From Pantoea sp. RIT-PI-b (GTDB taxonomy: Bacteria; Pseudomonadota; Gammaproteobacteria; Enterobacterales; Enterobacteriaceae), in contig NZ_LGIS01000026.1 of the NCBI RefSeq assembly GCF_001187905.1, positions 62,001 through 126,000 on the forward strand: a DNA stretch of 64,000 nt, written 5' to 3'. The notes beneath the pieces were generated by a model. The model was not told the DNA's origin. It saw nothing but the letters and a program-made list of their open reading frames with translations, and searched no databases. How positions within the stretch are numbered: position 1 is the first letter of the stretch; each line of letters begins with the position of its first letter. Below, piece after piece: positions 1 through 9,743 of the stretch. The position numbers and the translations under genes were made by a program.

Positions 1-564
1 TTGGGCACTGGCAACGTTACCTTCATCGGCTTTAAGCGTACCCAGCGTCTCGCTCACCAGCGAGCGTTGCGTATCCAGTTCCTGCTGCGATACCAGCGAG
101 GTTTTCGCCAGTTTTTCATAGCGGCTAAGATCGCGGCGCGCATTGGCGAGCGTGGCCTGGTCTTTTGCCAGCTGGCCCTGCGCCTGGGTTAACGCGACCT
201 GATAAGGACGCGGATCGATCTCCGCCAGCAGCGCGCCGGCGGCCACCTGCTGTCCCTCCTGGAAGTGCAGCGCCATCAGTTGCCCATCCACGCGACTGCG
301 CACCGTAACGGTGTTGGCGGCGGTCACGGTACCGAGGCCGCTGAGATAATAGGGCACGCTTTGCGTGCTGGCTGTCGCAGCCTGCACTGGCGCTAATGGA
401 CGACGCGCCGCGCCACCGCCTGCGCCGCGTCCACGCTGCTGCTGACCTTCGGCCTGCGGCTGTTTAGTCGGTTCCGCTGGATGCTGCCACCAGTAATATC
501 CCCCTGCCAGCACGGCAATGACGGCTACGGCCAGCAAGCTTGTTTTTAGTCGACGGTTAATCAA
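1..564 (-). CDS. mdtA: MdtA, periplasmic adaptor of MdtABC efflux pump (partial)
   Basis: This is the N-terminal 188 codons of an RND-pump membrane fusion protein; the gene runs off the left edge. The likely start is a TTG at 564, preceded by GGAGAG about eight bases upstream. The protein opens with one membrane anchor (about residues 7-25), then a Gln/Gly/Arg-rich linker. The barrel-sandwich half follows, with the family stretches [15 protein letters not shown] and [13 protein letters not shown], and then the first helix of the coiled-coil hairpin (LAQARRD-like). By homology to E. coli MdtA it would bridge the inner-membrane MdtBC pump to TolC and export bile salts, novobiocin and similar compounds. 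mdtB and mdtC would lie beyond the window. Start choice is moderately sure; an upstream ATG was not seen. Confidence 0.88.
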   Translation of the reverse strand, partial: MINRRLKTSLLAVAVIAVLAGGYYWWQHPAEPTKQPQAEGQQQRGRGAGGGAARRPLAPVQAATASTQSVPYYLSGLGTVTAANTVTVRSRVDGQLMALHFQEGQQVAAGALLAEIDPRPYQVALTQAQGQLAKDQATLANARRDLSRYEKLAKTSLVSQQELDTQRSLVSETLGTLKADEGNVASAQ

Positions 565-813
565 GGTGTATGCTCTCCAGCGTGTCGTTTTCCCAAAATG
601 CGAAATCAAATACCCTGACGGGGAACGCCTATTTCGCAAACGAATGATTGTAGTCGCCCGGACCGGACAAAAATTGAAGGAAATAAGAATATCGCCCCCG
701 TACGGCTAAGTATTCATATTCTGTAAATATTCTGGCAGGAATACGCATAAGCGCCGCGTTTTTCCTTTGCTAAGCTCAATGCAGACCTGTCTCGTTTAAA
801 TAAGGAGAACATA

Positions 814-1776
814 ATGAGTCAACAGAAACTCCGCCAGCTTGGCGACAGCGGTATAGAAGTTCCCCGTCTCACCTTTGGCGGCAACGTATTTGGCTGGACG
901 GTGGATGAGAAAACCTCGTTTTCACTGCTGGATGCACTGGTGGAGAAAGGATTGTTCTTCATCGATACCGCTGATGTGTACTCGCGCTGGGCGCCAGGTA
1001 ATGAAGGGGGCGAATCGGAAACCATTATCGGTAAATGGCTGAAGAAAAGCGGCAAGCGCGATCGTATCGTACTGGCGACCAAAGTGGGCATGGAGCTGTC
1101 GCCGGAAAAAACCGGCCTGAAGCCCGCTTATATTCGTCAGGCGGTGGAAGATTCGCTGCGTCGCCTGCAAACCGACGTCATCGATCTGTATCAGGCGCAC
1201 CGCGATGATGACACGACGCCGCTGCTGGACACGCTTAAAGCCTTCGATTCGCTGATCAAAGAGGGCAAAGTGCGCGCCATTGGTGCCTCGAATTATAACG
1301 CTGAACGTCTGCAGGAAGCGTTGGACGTGAGCAAGCAACATAGTCTGGCGCGCTATGAAACCCTGCAGCCGGAATACAATCTGTACGATCGTCAGGAGTA
1401 TGAAGGCGGCCTGGAGCAGGTGGCGGTGAAAAATGGCCTTGGCGTGATTAACTACTATTCGCTGGCCAGCGGTTTCCTTAGCGGTAAATACAAAAAGCCA
1501 GAAGATGCCAGCAAGAGTAAGCGCGGGCAGGGCATCGTGGATAAATATCTCAACGAACGCGGCAAGCGCATCATTGAAGCGCTAGAAGATGTTGCGGCTT
1601 CACATGATGTATCAGCTACCCAGGTTGCACTGGCGTGGCAGATTGCGCGTCCGAGCATCACTGCGCCGATTGTCAGTGCCACTTCACTGGAGCAGCTGGA
1701 TGAACTGGTGAAAGCCACCGAGCTGGAACTCAGCAAGCAGGAAATTGAAGAGCTGGCGAGTGCCAGTAAATTGTAA
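814..1776 (+). CDS. aldo/keto reductase
   Basis: A 320-residue NAD(P)H-dependent aldo/keto reductase with a (beta/alpha)8 barrel. The catalytic tetrad is readable: Asp51 and Tyr56 in FIDTADVY, Lys90 in LATKVG, and His129 in LYQAHRDD. The C-terminal cofactor-binding segment (SITAPIVSATSLEQL) is also present. Length is normal for this family. The ATG at 814 follows a strong ribosome site (AAGGAG). It resembles the large YajO/YghZ-like group of bacterial reductases for small carbonyls and sugars, but the physiological substrate cannot be read from sequence. It stands alone between the divergent mdtA and the sugar porin. Confidence 0.9.
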   Translation: MSQQKLRQLGDSGIEVPRLTFGGNVFGWTVDEKTSFSLLDALVEKGLFFIDTADVYSRWAPGNEGGESETIIGKWLKKSGKRDRIVLATKVGMELSPEKTGLKPAYIRQAVEDSLRRLQTDVIDLYQAHRDDDTTPLLDTLKAFDSLIKEGKVRAIGASNYNAERLQEALDVSKQHSLARYETLQPEYNLYDRQEYEGGLEQVAVKNGLGVINYYSLASGFLSGKYKKPEDASKSKRGQGIVDKYLNERGKRIIEALEDVAASHDVSATQVALAWQIARPSITAPIVSATSLEQLDELVKATELELSKQEIEELASASKL

Positions 1777-1784
1777 TGTTTTCA

Positions 1785-1802
1785 GGGACGCTGCGGCGTC
1801 CC
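1785..1802 (+). terminator. hairpin after aldo/keto reductase
   Basis: A perfect 7-bp stem GGGACGC/GCGTCCC with loop TGCG lies nine bases past the reductase stop. Only a weak T stretch follows (AATTTT), so it is a possible rather than a strong intrinsic terminator. Confidence 0.45.
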
Positions 1803-1994
1803 GCTAATTTTCTGTTCTGCCTCACAAAAAATGCCATTTTCAGCAAAAGATTTTCAATCATCGACCAGCGTCACAATTGCGCTAACGCACTATCAACTTC
1901 AGGTAAACTGCGCACATATTTGCAAAAACTGACAAATCCTCAGCACTATCCTCTGTTCGATCCATCCCAGTAACTTCATATAAGAAAAACCATC

Positions 1995-3329
1995 ATGAAC
2001 AGAAAAAAAGCAGTGCAGCACATCCCTCGCGTGGCAGCGGGAACCCTGATGTTGGCGATGCTGAGCACATCTGCGCTAGCCGCTGATGCGTTCAGTTATG
2101 ACTCTCCCTATATGTTTGGCGATTGGGGCGGCAATCGAACGCAGCTGGAAAATGACGGCATTAAATTCGACGTTAACTACACCATGGAAAGCGCCTCCAA
2201 TCTGGCGGGCGGCGCTGACACCAACACGTCTATGCGTTACAGCGATCAGTGGGCGTTTGGCGCCAACTTCGATTTGGAAAAACTGCTTAACTGGCAGGAT
2301 GCGCAGTTCCAGATGACGATTACCGATCGTAATGGTCAGAACATCTCCGATCAGGTTGCCGATCGCCGTACCGGCATGTTGTCATCCACCCAGGAAGTTT
2401 ACGGTCGTGGCCAAACCTGGCGTTTAACCCAGTTCTGGTTGAGCAAAGGTCTGTTCGATAACACCGTCAACCTGAAGGGGGGGCGCGTTACCGTTGGTGA
2501 AGACTTCGATAACTTCGACAGTAAGTTCCAGAACCTGGCGTTTGGTAGCGGTCAGGCAGGTAACTGGCGTGGCGATCGTTGGTTCAACTGGCCGGTTTCC
2601 CAGTGGGGCGGTCGCGTGAAAGTAAACTTCACGCCTGAAGTGTTCTTCCAGGTCGGTTTCTACAACCAAAACCGTGCTAACTACGATCGCGGCGACGGCT
2701 TCCGTCTGGATACCAGCAACTCAGAAGGGAATCTGGTGCCGGTGGAATTGGGCTGGAAACCCACCCTGGGCACGGACAAACTGCCGGGTAACTACCGCAT
2801 TGGTTATTACTACTCGTCAGCCAATGGCGATAACTACGGTAGCTGGCGCGATGGCGCTTATCAAAGCAAGGATCACGCCTACGGTGGCTACGTCCTGTTG
2901 CAGCAACAGCTGACAGCGCAAGGCGGCGACGCCAGCCGTGGTTTGGGTGTCACCGTGCAGGCGGTGATGAACGACCACAAGACCTCGAAAACCGACAACT
3001 ATCAATCGGTCAGCTTCACCTGGAAAGGACCGTTCGATGCGCGTCCGCAGGATGAGATTGGTGTCGGTGCGGCGCGTATTCACGTCAATAGCGCTTATAC
3101 GCGCTCGCAGCGTGAGCAGAATAATGCCAACGGCGAAACCAACTTCGATAGCCCGACCTATCTGCCGATTCAGGATGGTTCAGAGTACAACTATGAGATT
3201 TACTACAACGCTCAGCTGACCAAATGGCTGCAGCTGCGTCCAAATCTGCAGTATGTGGTGGCGCCGGGTGCGGTGAGCGAAGTGAAAGATGCGTTTGTGG
3301 GTGGGATTAGCGCGAACGTGAATTTCTGA
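1995..3329 (+). CDS. OprB-family carbohydrate porin
   Basis: A 444-residue outer-membrane porin of the OprB type. Residues 1-29 form a Sec signal peptide ending ALA, before ADAF. The mature protein starts with the OprB hallmark SPYMFGDWGGNRTQLENDGI and ends in a C-terminal phenylalanine (ANVNF), as expected for BAM-inserted beta-barrels. Alternating aromatic strands rich in Trp, Tyr and Gly fill the rest. Family members form 16-18-stranded channels that favour glucose or other monosaccharides; the preferred sugar is not evident here. It is monocistronic, with about 220 bases upstream, and may answer to carbon-source control, though no operator was identified. Confidence 0.88.
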   Translation: MNRKKAVQHIPRVAAGTLMLAMLSTSALAADAFSYDSPYMFGDWGGNRTQLENDGIKFDVNYTMESASNLAGGADTNTSMRYSDQWAFGANFDLEKLLNWQDAQFQMTITDRNGQNISDQVADRRTGMLSSTQEVYGRGQTWRLTQFWLSKGLFDNTVNLKGGRVTVGEDFDNFDSKFQNLAFGSGQAGNWRGDRWFNWPVSQWGGRVKVNFTPEVFFQVGFYNQNRANYDRGDGFRLDTSNSEGNLVPVELGWKPTLGTDKLPGNYRIGYYYSSANGDNYGSWRDGAYQSKDHAYGGYVLLQQQLTAQGGDASRGLGVTVQAVMNDHKTSKTDNYQSVSFTWKGPFDARPQDEIGVGAARIHVNSAYTRSQREQNNANGETNFDSPTYLPIQDGSEYNYEIYYNAQLTKWLQLRPNLQYVVAPGAVSEVKDAFVGGISANVNF

Positions 3330-3369
3330 TGGTTTAAGTAAGATAAAATCGTCACAAGATTACGGACTT

Positions 3370-3397
3370 TACCCTCTCCCGCAAGCGGGAGAGGGTA
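3370..3397. repeat. palindrome TACCCTCTCCCGC, possible bidirectional terminator
   Basis: A 13-bp perfect stem (TACCCTCTCCCGC / GCGGGAGAGGGTA) with a 2-base loop sits between the convergent porin and yegD genes. It has no good T-run. The CCCTCTCCC...GGGAGAGGG pattern resembles an intergenic palindrome that is widespread in proteobacteria, so it may be a repeat element used as a bidirectional transcription stop. Confidence 0.6.
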
Positions 3398-3418
3398 CCG
3401 TTCGCAACTGGATTAGCA

Positions 3419-4771
3419 TTAACCGAACATTACTTCAGCCCAGCGCGCAAGTCCGGCGGTGACCGAGCCGAAATCATCGCCGCTGGCGATAGGCGTATCG
3501 GGCAATGCCTGCTGCAGGGCGGCGCGCAGTATCGGTGAACGCGCGCTACCGCCTGTCAGATAGATCACTTCTGGTTTGGTTTCGCAGGTGGCGAGCGCCA
3601 GATGGACCTGCTCAAGAATCCGCTCCAGCGGCTGATTAATCGCCTCTTCCAGCTGTGTCGCGCTGATCTGCGCCTGTAGCTGAGCGGCGATAAATGCCAG
3701 CGATGCATCCGTTTCTGCTATTTCCGATAGCGCGATTTTGCTCTCTTCAGCGGCGCGAACTAAGCGATAGCTCAACTTCTGCTGCCACACTTTCAACAGG
3801 TGCGCCACTTTGTCGCTGTGCTCGGCGTCGCGAATCAAATCGCGCAGCAGTTTGCCGCTGGCCGCAGAGTAAAAATCGCTTTGCGCCGGGACATCGTTGA
3901 TCGCCACTGCATTCCACCACGGCAACGCGGGCAGCGCGGTGCCTTTCTGGGTATTGCCGCCGAGACCAAGCAGCGGCATCAGGGTTTTAAATGCCAGCAT
4001 GATGTCGAGATCGTTACCGCCCACGCGGCAACCGCTGTGACCGAGCAGACTTTCACGACGATCGGTTTTGTTGCGCCATTCCGGGCCCATCAGCAGCATC
4101 GAGCAGTCGGTAGTTCCGCCGCCGATATCCACCACCAGCACGCGTGTCTCTTTCTGCAGCGTGGCTTCGAAATCCAGCCCCGCCGCCACCGGCTCAAACT
4201 GGAACTCCACGTCACGGAAACCGGCACGCTGCGCCGCGCGCAGCAAAATACCTTGCGCCTGTTGGTTGGCGTCTTCACCGCCTAATCCCTGGAAGTTAAT
4301 CGGGCGACCAATCACCGCCTGCTCAATCGGGCGATCGAGTTGAGTCTCACCCTGCTGGCGAATGTGCAGCATCATGGCGCACACCAGATCTTCGAAGAAA
4401 GCGATTTGCTGCGGTTTCAGGCCGTTGGCACCGAGGAAGGATTTCGGCGATTTCACAAACCACACTTCCTCGGGATCGACCATATACTGCTGCAGTGCAG
4501 TTAAGCCGAACTGCACGCTGCCTGGCGTGACGTCGATATCTTCTTCGCGGTTATAACGCAGCGCGCGCTGCAATAATGCCGTACCTTCGCTGTCTGGCGT
4601 GGGCACCTGATGATGGCGATGCAGCCATTCGCTGATCGCTTCGCGCGTGGGTGCACAAATCATGGAGGGAAGCAGGCGCTGACCATTCTCCAGTGTCAGC
4701 AGGCGCGGCGTGCCATTCTCGCTGACTGCAATTGAACAGTTAGCCGTGCCGTAATCGAATCCGATAAACAT
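3419..4771 (-). CDS. yegD: YegD, Hsp70-family chaperone-like protein
   Basis: A 450-residue actin/Hsp70-fold ATPase, the same length as E. coli YegD. The start is set at the ATG giving MFIGFDYGTANCSIAV, which is the phosphate-1 loop; a longer in-frame reading adds 20 non-homologous residues. Phosphate-2 is VVDIGGGTTDCSMLL, and the adenosine motif is VIYLTGGSARSP near the C-terminus. It lacks the Hsp70 substrate-binding and lid domains, as is normal for YegD. The cellular client is unknown. It lies immediately downstream of dgcE in the same direction (77 bases apart). Confidence 0.93.
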   Translation of the reverse strand: MFIGFDYGTANCSIAVSENGTPRLLTLENGQRLLPSMICAPTREAISEWLHRHHQVPTPDSEGTALLQRALRYNREEDIDVTPGSVQFGLTALQQYMVDPEEVWFVKSPKSFLGANGLKPQQIAFFEDLVCAMMLHIRQQGETQLDRPIEQAVIGRPINFQGLGGEDANQQAQGILLRAAQRAGFRDVEFQFEPVAAGLDFEATLQKETRVLVVDIGGGTTDCSMLLMGPEWRNKTDRRESLLGHSGCRVGGNDLDIMLAFKTLMPLLGLGGNTQKGTALPALPWWNAVAINDVPAQSDFYSAASGKLLRDLIRDAEHSDKVAHLLKVWQQKLSYRLVRAAEESKIALSEIAETDASLAFIAAQLQAQISATQLEEAINQPLERILEQVHLALATCETKPEVIYLTGGSARSPILRAALQQALPDTPIASGDDFGSVTAGLARWAEVMFG

Positions 4772-4848
4772 ATTTATCCCCCATGCCGGAAAAAAGGGGG
4801 CGACTTTAGCGCAGCCAGCGCGGGCTGGCAATGGGTAGACGTGGCAGA

Positions 4849-7413
4849 TTACATCTGTACTTCCTGATAAACGTGATACTGACCACGACCTGCATGTTTT
4901 GCGCTGTAACAGGCGACGTCAGCCTGTGACATCACCACATTACTGATGCAGTTGTGTTCATCGATTTGCGTGATGCCGGCACTTGCGCCGACGTGATAAG
5001 GCTGATCCTGCCATATAAAGCGATAGTCGCTCACCGCAGCAACAATGCGCTGCACCACATCCCGCACCTGATCGACTTCGCAATTTGGCAGCAACAAGCC
5101 GAATTCATCGCCGCCGAGCCGCGCTAACAGATCGCTGCTGCGCAGATGATGTGGCATCAGTTCAGCCAGTTCGCGCAGCAGCGCATCGCCAGCGGCGTGC
5201 CCGGCGGTGTCGTTAACGGCTTTGAATTTATCAAGATCGATAAACACCAACACATGCTGCGTTTTATGGGTCGCCGCATCATGCACCAACTGCTTCAGAC
5301 GCTGCTCAAAGCTGTGGCGGTTGGGCAGGCGCGTCAGCATATCGTGTGAGGCGCTGTAGCTCAGACGCTTCATGACCTTACGCGATTCACTCACATCCTG
5401 AATAACCATCACCGCACCAATGCTGGCGCCGGTTAAGGTTTTTAGCGGCGTGATGCTGTAATGGATCTCCACATGCGCGCCATCTGGCGTATGCAGCACC
5501 AGCTCCTCATCGAGGTCGGGCGAGATTTTCTCCCCCGGCAGCTGGCATAACAGCAGGTTATCGACGCGCGGACCTGCAGCACCACGCGTGATATTCAGTA
5601 ATTCGGTGATCGGCACGCCCGCGGCCTTTTCCTGTGACCAGCCGCTCAAGGTTTCTGCCACTGGATTCATAAAGGTGACGCGCATTTCATCGTCAGTGCT
5701 GATTACCGCTTCGCCGATGGAATCAAGGGTGATCGCCATGCGCTCCTTCTCCTGGAACAAGGCTTCGTTCAGCGCGCGTAGCGGCGTGATGTCCTGGCAG
5801 ATGCCAAGCATGCGCTCAATATGCCCATCCTGGCTGAGAATGCGGTTGGCCTCGGAGCGTACATAGCGCGGCCCCTCCGGCAAATTGATGCGATACTCCA
5901 GTTGGAAAGCGCTACGGCGCTCAATGGCCTGCTGCACCGCCAGCGCGGCGCTTTCCCGCTCGGCCGGATCGAGCAGATGCACCCAAAGATCATAGGTTGG
6001 GGTTTGCTGCGGACTTAAACCAAAGAGCTCATACATGCGCTTATCCCACAGCATTTCGCCGGTCAGCAGATTCCACTCCCACACGCCAATACCGCCGGCT
6101 TCGTTCGCCAGCGTGATGCGCTCCATCAGGCGGCGATTCACCTGCTCGCTCTGCTTCAGCTCTGAGATATCGATAATCTGCGCGATGAAATAGTGCGGCT
6201 GCAGCGCGGCGTCGCGCACCATCGAAACCGTCAGACGCGCCCAGACGATCTCGCCATCTTTACGGAAATAGCGCTTTTCCAGGGTGTAAGTCATGATGTC
6301 GCCGGCTATCAGGCGTTCCAGCTGCTGCAAATCGCTGTTGAGATCGTCTGGATGGGTGATTTGCTGGAAGGTGAGCTTTTTCAGTTCATCTGCCGGGAAG
6401 CCAAGCGTCTGGCACAGCGACTGGTTTACCTGCTGCCAACCTCCGTTTGGGGAGACCAACGCCATGCCGATGGCTGAATACTCCATGGCGTTACGAAAGC
6501 GGGTTTCGCTCTCGCTGATGTGATGTTTTTCGCGCTGGAAGGCATCCATCACCAGCGCCATGATGTGGCTCGGCAGCAGCACCAGCAGGAACGGCAGCCA
6601 GGTATTGGCCTGGCCGAGCAACAGGCCATTTTGCGCCAGGTTGACCCAATTAAAGGCAAGCAGAATCGAAATGAAACTCGCATTGAGGAAAATAAGCAGA
6701 AACGCTTCGAACTTGGGCAGGCGCACCGCGCACCAAAACAGGATCACCACAATAAAGGTGAAAGGCCACGGCAGAAAACGCAGCGATAAATAACTGGCGA
6801 GCAGCGTGCCCAGCAATGTCAGACAGGTTTCCAGCTGGCGGCCCGGGGTAATCAGCTGACGCAGCGGCTTATTTGGCCACAGCAGCAGCACCGGGCCAAA
6901 CGCCAGCACGCCAATCACTTCGGAAATCACCCAGGTGGAGAAAAAGGGCAGTGACGCGTTGTTGCCGACATGCAGCATCCACAGCGCAACCATACCGCCC
7001 AACAGCGGAGCGATCAGGCCCGCGCACAAGGCAAAACGCACCCAATCGAGCAGCGAGTTAAGCGGGGCGCGGCGATCAAGCAGCGCGCGCAACATCAGGC
7101 CGCCCAGAATGGCTTGCACCATATTGAGGATAGCGAATTTGATATTGCTCAGCGCCGGGCCAATGATGATGAGGTTAGCCAGCGCGGTACCCATCACACA
7201 GGCGAGCAGTAACAGCGGTACGTGTTTTGAGGGCGCACGAAATACCAGCACCGTCATCAGCGCGGTAGAGTACCAAAGCGGGGAGATGCGTCCACTGACG
7301 ACAATCAGTTCCAGACAATACAGCGTCAGGAGAAAGGCCAGCCCACCCATGATCAGGGCATTAAGCCAAATTCGCTGGGGGGCGTGCTGTGAGGTTAATA
7401 TTTCGAGGGTCAT
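4849..7413 (-). CDS. dgcE: DgcE-like diguanylate cyclase lacking the EAL domain
   Basis: An 854-residue membrane protein expected to make c-di-GMP from two GTP. The N-terminal 300 or so residues form a MASE1 sensor of about eight to ten hydrophobic helices. PAS/PAC repeats follow (HPDDLNSDLQQLE near 355; YELFGLSPQQ near 465; ISTDDEMRVTFMNPVAETLSGW near 590). A complete GGDEF domain follows, with the active motif at 767-771 and the allosteric RxxD inhibition site (RSSD, 758-761) five residues before it. E. coli DgcE (YegE) is about 1105 residues because a degenerate EAL domain follows; here the protein stops at YHVYQEVQM, about 80 residues after GGDEF. The cyclase site is intact, so loss of EAL need not abolish activity. 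In E. coli this enzyme feeds CsgD and curli control. Confidence 0.92.
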   Translation of the reverse strand: MTLEILTSQHAPQRIWLNALIMGGLAFLLTLYCLELIVVSGRISPLWYSTALMTVLVFRAPSKHVPLLLLACVMGTALANLIIIGPALSNIKFAILNMVQAILGGLMLRALLDRRAPLNSLLDWVRFALCAGLIAPLLGGMVALWMLHVGNNASLPFFSTWVISEVIGVLAFGPVLLLWPNKPLRQLITPGRQLETCLTLLGTLLASYLSLRFLPWPFTFIVVILFWCAVRLPKFEAFLLIFLNASFISILLAFNWVNLAQNGLLLGQANTWLPFLLVLLPSHIMALVMDAFQREKHHISESETRFRNAMEYSAIGMALVSPNGGWQQVNQSLCQTLGFPADELKKLTFQQITHPDDLNSDLQQLERLIAGDIMTYTLEKRYFRKDGEIVWARLTVSMVRDAALQPHYFIAQIIDISELKQSEQVNRRLMERITLANEAGGIGVWEWNLLTGEMLWDKRMYELFGLSPQQTPTYDLWVHLLDPAERESAALAVQQAIERRSAFQLEYRINLPEGPRYVRSEANRILSQDGHIERMLGICQDITPLRALNEALFQEKERMAITLDSIGEAVISTDDEMRVTFMNPVAETLSGWSQEKAAGVPITELLNITRGAAGPRVDNLLLCQLPGEKISPDLDEELVLHTPDGAHVEIHYSITPLKTLTGASIGAVMVIQDVSESRKVMKRLSYSASHDMLTRLPNRHSFEQRLKQLVHDAATHKTQHVLVFIDLDKFKAVNDTAGHAAGDALLRELAELMPHHLRSSDLLARLGGDEFGLLLPNCEVDQVRDVVQRIVAAVSDYRFIWQDQPYHVGASAGITQIDEHNCISNVVMSQADVACYSAKHAGRGQYHVYQEVQM

Positions 7414-7563
7414 GCAAGAATCCAGCTGCGCCGCAGGGAAAATGCGCTAATCAATCTCTATTTTGCATGCTAGCACATCTGTTTAGGATGTCTGCGGAGA
7501 AATCTATTTTGGTGTTTATTCACTGAATTGATTGGCCCTTTGCAGGCAAAGGGCTGATTCGTG

Positions 7564-8175
7564 TTAGCGGAAAAGATCGGCGCGAGTGAAAGGTTTTTCT
7601 AAACCGGCAAGATTTGCGGAGAAGCGCTCAAGGAACTGTTGTGTGGTCGCTACCCGGCCATGACCTAATAGCAACAGCGGCACCAACAGCGCTATGCCGA
7701 TCTGCGGCAGGCTAAAGCCTTTGAGCGCGGTACGGCGCTGGGTAAGCAGAAATGCCGTGCTCAGCGTGAAGCCAAGCATCAGTCCAGCCAACACTTCGCT
7801 TTTGGAGTGCGCGTGAATCACCAGTCGCGAGAAGCCCACCATTAACGGAATCAAATAGCCGATGCCGATGGTAAACAGGCGCCAGCGCGGTGACCAGCGG
7901 CCAGAAATCAACCACATCATCACGGGCCACAGCGTGGCTGACATCGCACTGTGTCCGCTGAAGCCGGTAAAATTAAATCTGGCGCTACCAATGCCAAAAC
8001 CAAGAAACAGAATTTTCGAAATGCTCACCACCAGGCCAGCGAGACCAAACGCCAGCACCCAATACCAAACGGTTTGGCGGTTGTCGCTTTTCCATGGCAA
8101 TACCAGCGCGATAATCACCGCGGTGGGGATCAGCAACATGCTGTCGCCAAAATAGGTCAGGGTTTTCCAGCTCAT
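7564..8175 (-). CDS. PAP2-family membrane protein
   Basis: A 203-residue integral membrane protein with about six helices and two recognisable PAP2 phosphatase motifs. Motif 2 is GFSGHSA (around residue 75) and motif 3 is SRLVIHAHSKSE (around 115-126). Motif 3 ends in Glu where canonical members have Asp, and motif 1 (K-x6-RP) is not evident. Activity on undecaprenyl diphosphate or a phospholipid is therefore plausible but unproven. The gene is transcribed away from udk and stands alone between dgcE and udk. Confidence 0.8.
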   Translation of the reverse strand: MSWKTLTYFGDSMLLIPTAVIIALVLPWKSDNRQTVWYWVLAFGLAGLVVSISKILFLGFGIGSARFNFTGFSGHSAMSATLWPVMMWLISGRWSPRWRLFTIGIGYLIPLMVGFSRLVIHAHSKSEVLAGLMLGFTLSTAFLLTQRRTALKGFSLPQIGIALLVPLLLLGHGRVATTQQFLERFSANLAGLEKPFTRADLFR

Positions 8176-8405
8176 ACTTTTCCTTGCGGCTTCATTCGGA
8201 GTGCCAACGCCAGCTACAGTGTTGGCAGATGAACAGTGTATCGATTAAGCGTCTGGCTGCAAAAGGGGATATTCTGAAAAGCCGTTGGCCCATTTCTCTG
8301 GCATCAAACCGGTGAAATACCTATAATTGCCGCCAACTAACCCTCTCATTCGGCCCGTTGCAGCTTCGGCTTAGGCAGGCTCCAGTTATCAGGTCTTAAA
8401 AAAGT

Positions 8406-9044
8406 ATGACTGACAAGTCTCATCAGTGCGTGATCGTTGGCATCGCAGGTGCATCTGCATCCGGAAAAAGTCTTATCGCCAGCACGCTCTATCGTGAAAT
8501 CCGTGACCAGGTCGGTGACGAGCATATCGGTGTGATCCCCGAAGATGCCTACTATAAAGATCAGAGCCACCTCACCATGGAAGAGAGGGTGAAAACCAAC
8601 TATGACCATCCGAGTGCGATGGATCATGATTTGTTGTTGCAGCATCTGCGCGCTATTAAAGCGGGACAGGATATTGAACTGCCGGTGTATAGCTATGTTG
8701 AGCACACGCGCACCAGCGATTGCATTCATCTCAAGCCGAAGAAAGTCATCATTCTTGAAGGCATTCTGCTGTTAACCGATGCGCGTCTGCGTCAGGAGAT
8801 GAACTTCTCCATCTTCGTCGATACCCCGCTGGATATTTGCCTGATGCGTCGCATGAAGCGCGACGTTAACGAGCGCGGTCGCTCGATGGACTCGGTGATG
8901 AGCCAGTATCAAAAGACTGTGCGTCCGATGTTCCTGCAATTTATCGAACCTTCCAAGCAATATGCTGACATCATTGTGCCGCGCGGCGGGAAAAACCGTA
9001 TCGCGATTGATATCCTTAAGGCCAAGATTAATCAGTATCTTTAA
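8406..9044 (+). CDS. udk: uridine kinase
   Basis: A 212-residue kinase that phosphorylates uridine and cytidine to UMP and CMP with GTP or ATP in pyrimidine salvage. Walker A is GASASGKS at residues 15-22. The uridine-kinase segments [30 protein letters not shown] and the lid [11 protein letters not shown] are all present, and the C-terminus [11 protein letters not shown] matches the E. coli enzyme in style and length. It is followed 72 bases later by dcd, the usual enterobacterial udk-dcd-asmA order, so all three may be co-transcribed. Confidence 0.96.
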   Translation: MTDKSHQCVIVGIAGASASGKSLIASTLYREIRDQVGDEHIGVIPEDAYYKDQSHLTMEERVKTNYDHPSAMDHDLLLQHLRAIKAGQDIELPVYSYVEHTRTSDCIHLKPKKVIILEGILLLTDARLRQEMNFSIFVDTPLDICLMRRMKRDVNERGRSMDSVMSQYQKTVRPMFLQFIEPSKQYADIIVPRGGKNRIAIDILKAKINQYL

Positions 9045-9116
9045 CGACACGGCGTCCGAATTAGCGTGACGCGCTGTCGTCGCCTTTCGCTACACTTAAT
9101 TCATGGAGTACCTGCG

Positions 9117-9698
9117 ATGAGATTATGCGATCGCGATATTGAAGCCTGGCTGGACAACGGAAAGTTGGCGATTGAGCCACGCCCGCCGGTGGAACGCATT
9201 AATGGCGCCACGGTAGACGTGCGTCTTGGCAACCAGTTCCGCACCTTTAGCGGTCATACTGCAGCATTTATCGATTTGAGTGGTCCAAAGCACGAAGTCA
9301 GTGCCGCGCTGGACCGCGTCATGAGCGATGAGATTGTGTTGCCGGAAGGCGAAGCGTTTTTCCTGCATCCGGGCGAGCTGGCGCTGGCGGTAACGCTGGA
9401 ATCCGTGACCATTCCCGACGATCTGGTGGGCTGGCTGGATGGCCGTTCTTCGCTGGCGCGTCTTGGTCTGATGGTGCACGTGACGGCGCACCGTATCGAT
9501 CCTGGCTGGCAAGGCCGTATCGTGTTGGAGTTCTACAACTCGGGCAAACTGCCGCTGGCGCTGCGTCCCGGCATGTTAATTGGCGCCTTGAGTTTTGAGC
9601 CGTTGTCGGGCCCGGCAGCACGTCCATATAACCGCCGCGAAGATGCCAAATATCGTGGTCAGCAGGGCGCGGATGCCAGCCGCATCGACAAAGACTAA
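9117..9698 (+). CDS. dcd: dCTP deaminase
   Basis: A 193-residue trimeric enzyme converting dCTP to dUTP, the main route to dUMP for thymidylate in enterobacteria. The chosen start gives [17 protein letters not shown], identical in length to E. coli Dcd, and has a GGAG ribosome site. An upstream in-frame extension of 17 residues was discarded. The signature [20 protein letters not shown] contains the catalytic region (the Glu equivalent to E138 lies after the [14 protein letters not shown] turn). The C-terminal tail [15 protein letters not shown], which closes over the nucleotide, is conserved. Confidence 0.96.
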   Translation: MRLCDRDIEAWLDNGKLAIEPRPPVERINGATVDVRLGNQFRTFSGHTAAFIDLSGPKHEVSAALDRVMSDEIVLPEGEAFFLHPGELALAVTLESVTIPDDLVGWLDGRSSLARLGLMVHVTAHRIDPGWQGRIVLEFYNSGKLPLALRPGMLIGALSFEPLSGPAARPYNRREDAKYRGQQGADASRIDKD

Positions 9699-9743
9699 TG
9701 CCAACGCTGCTGCAACTTGAAGTATGAAGGCAATGAGGATTTG

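Noticed and set aside
1776..1973. 65-codon ORF between the aldo/keto reductase and the sugar porin
   Set aside because: It starts on the reductase stop, has no ribosome site and no family resemblance; the region is better read as hairpin plus porin promoter.
4772..4831. 20-residue N-terminal extension of YegD
   Set aside because: It is out of keeping with the family; the protein from the internal ATG has the exact E. coli length and begins at the conserved MFIGFDYG.
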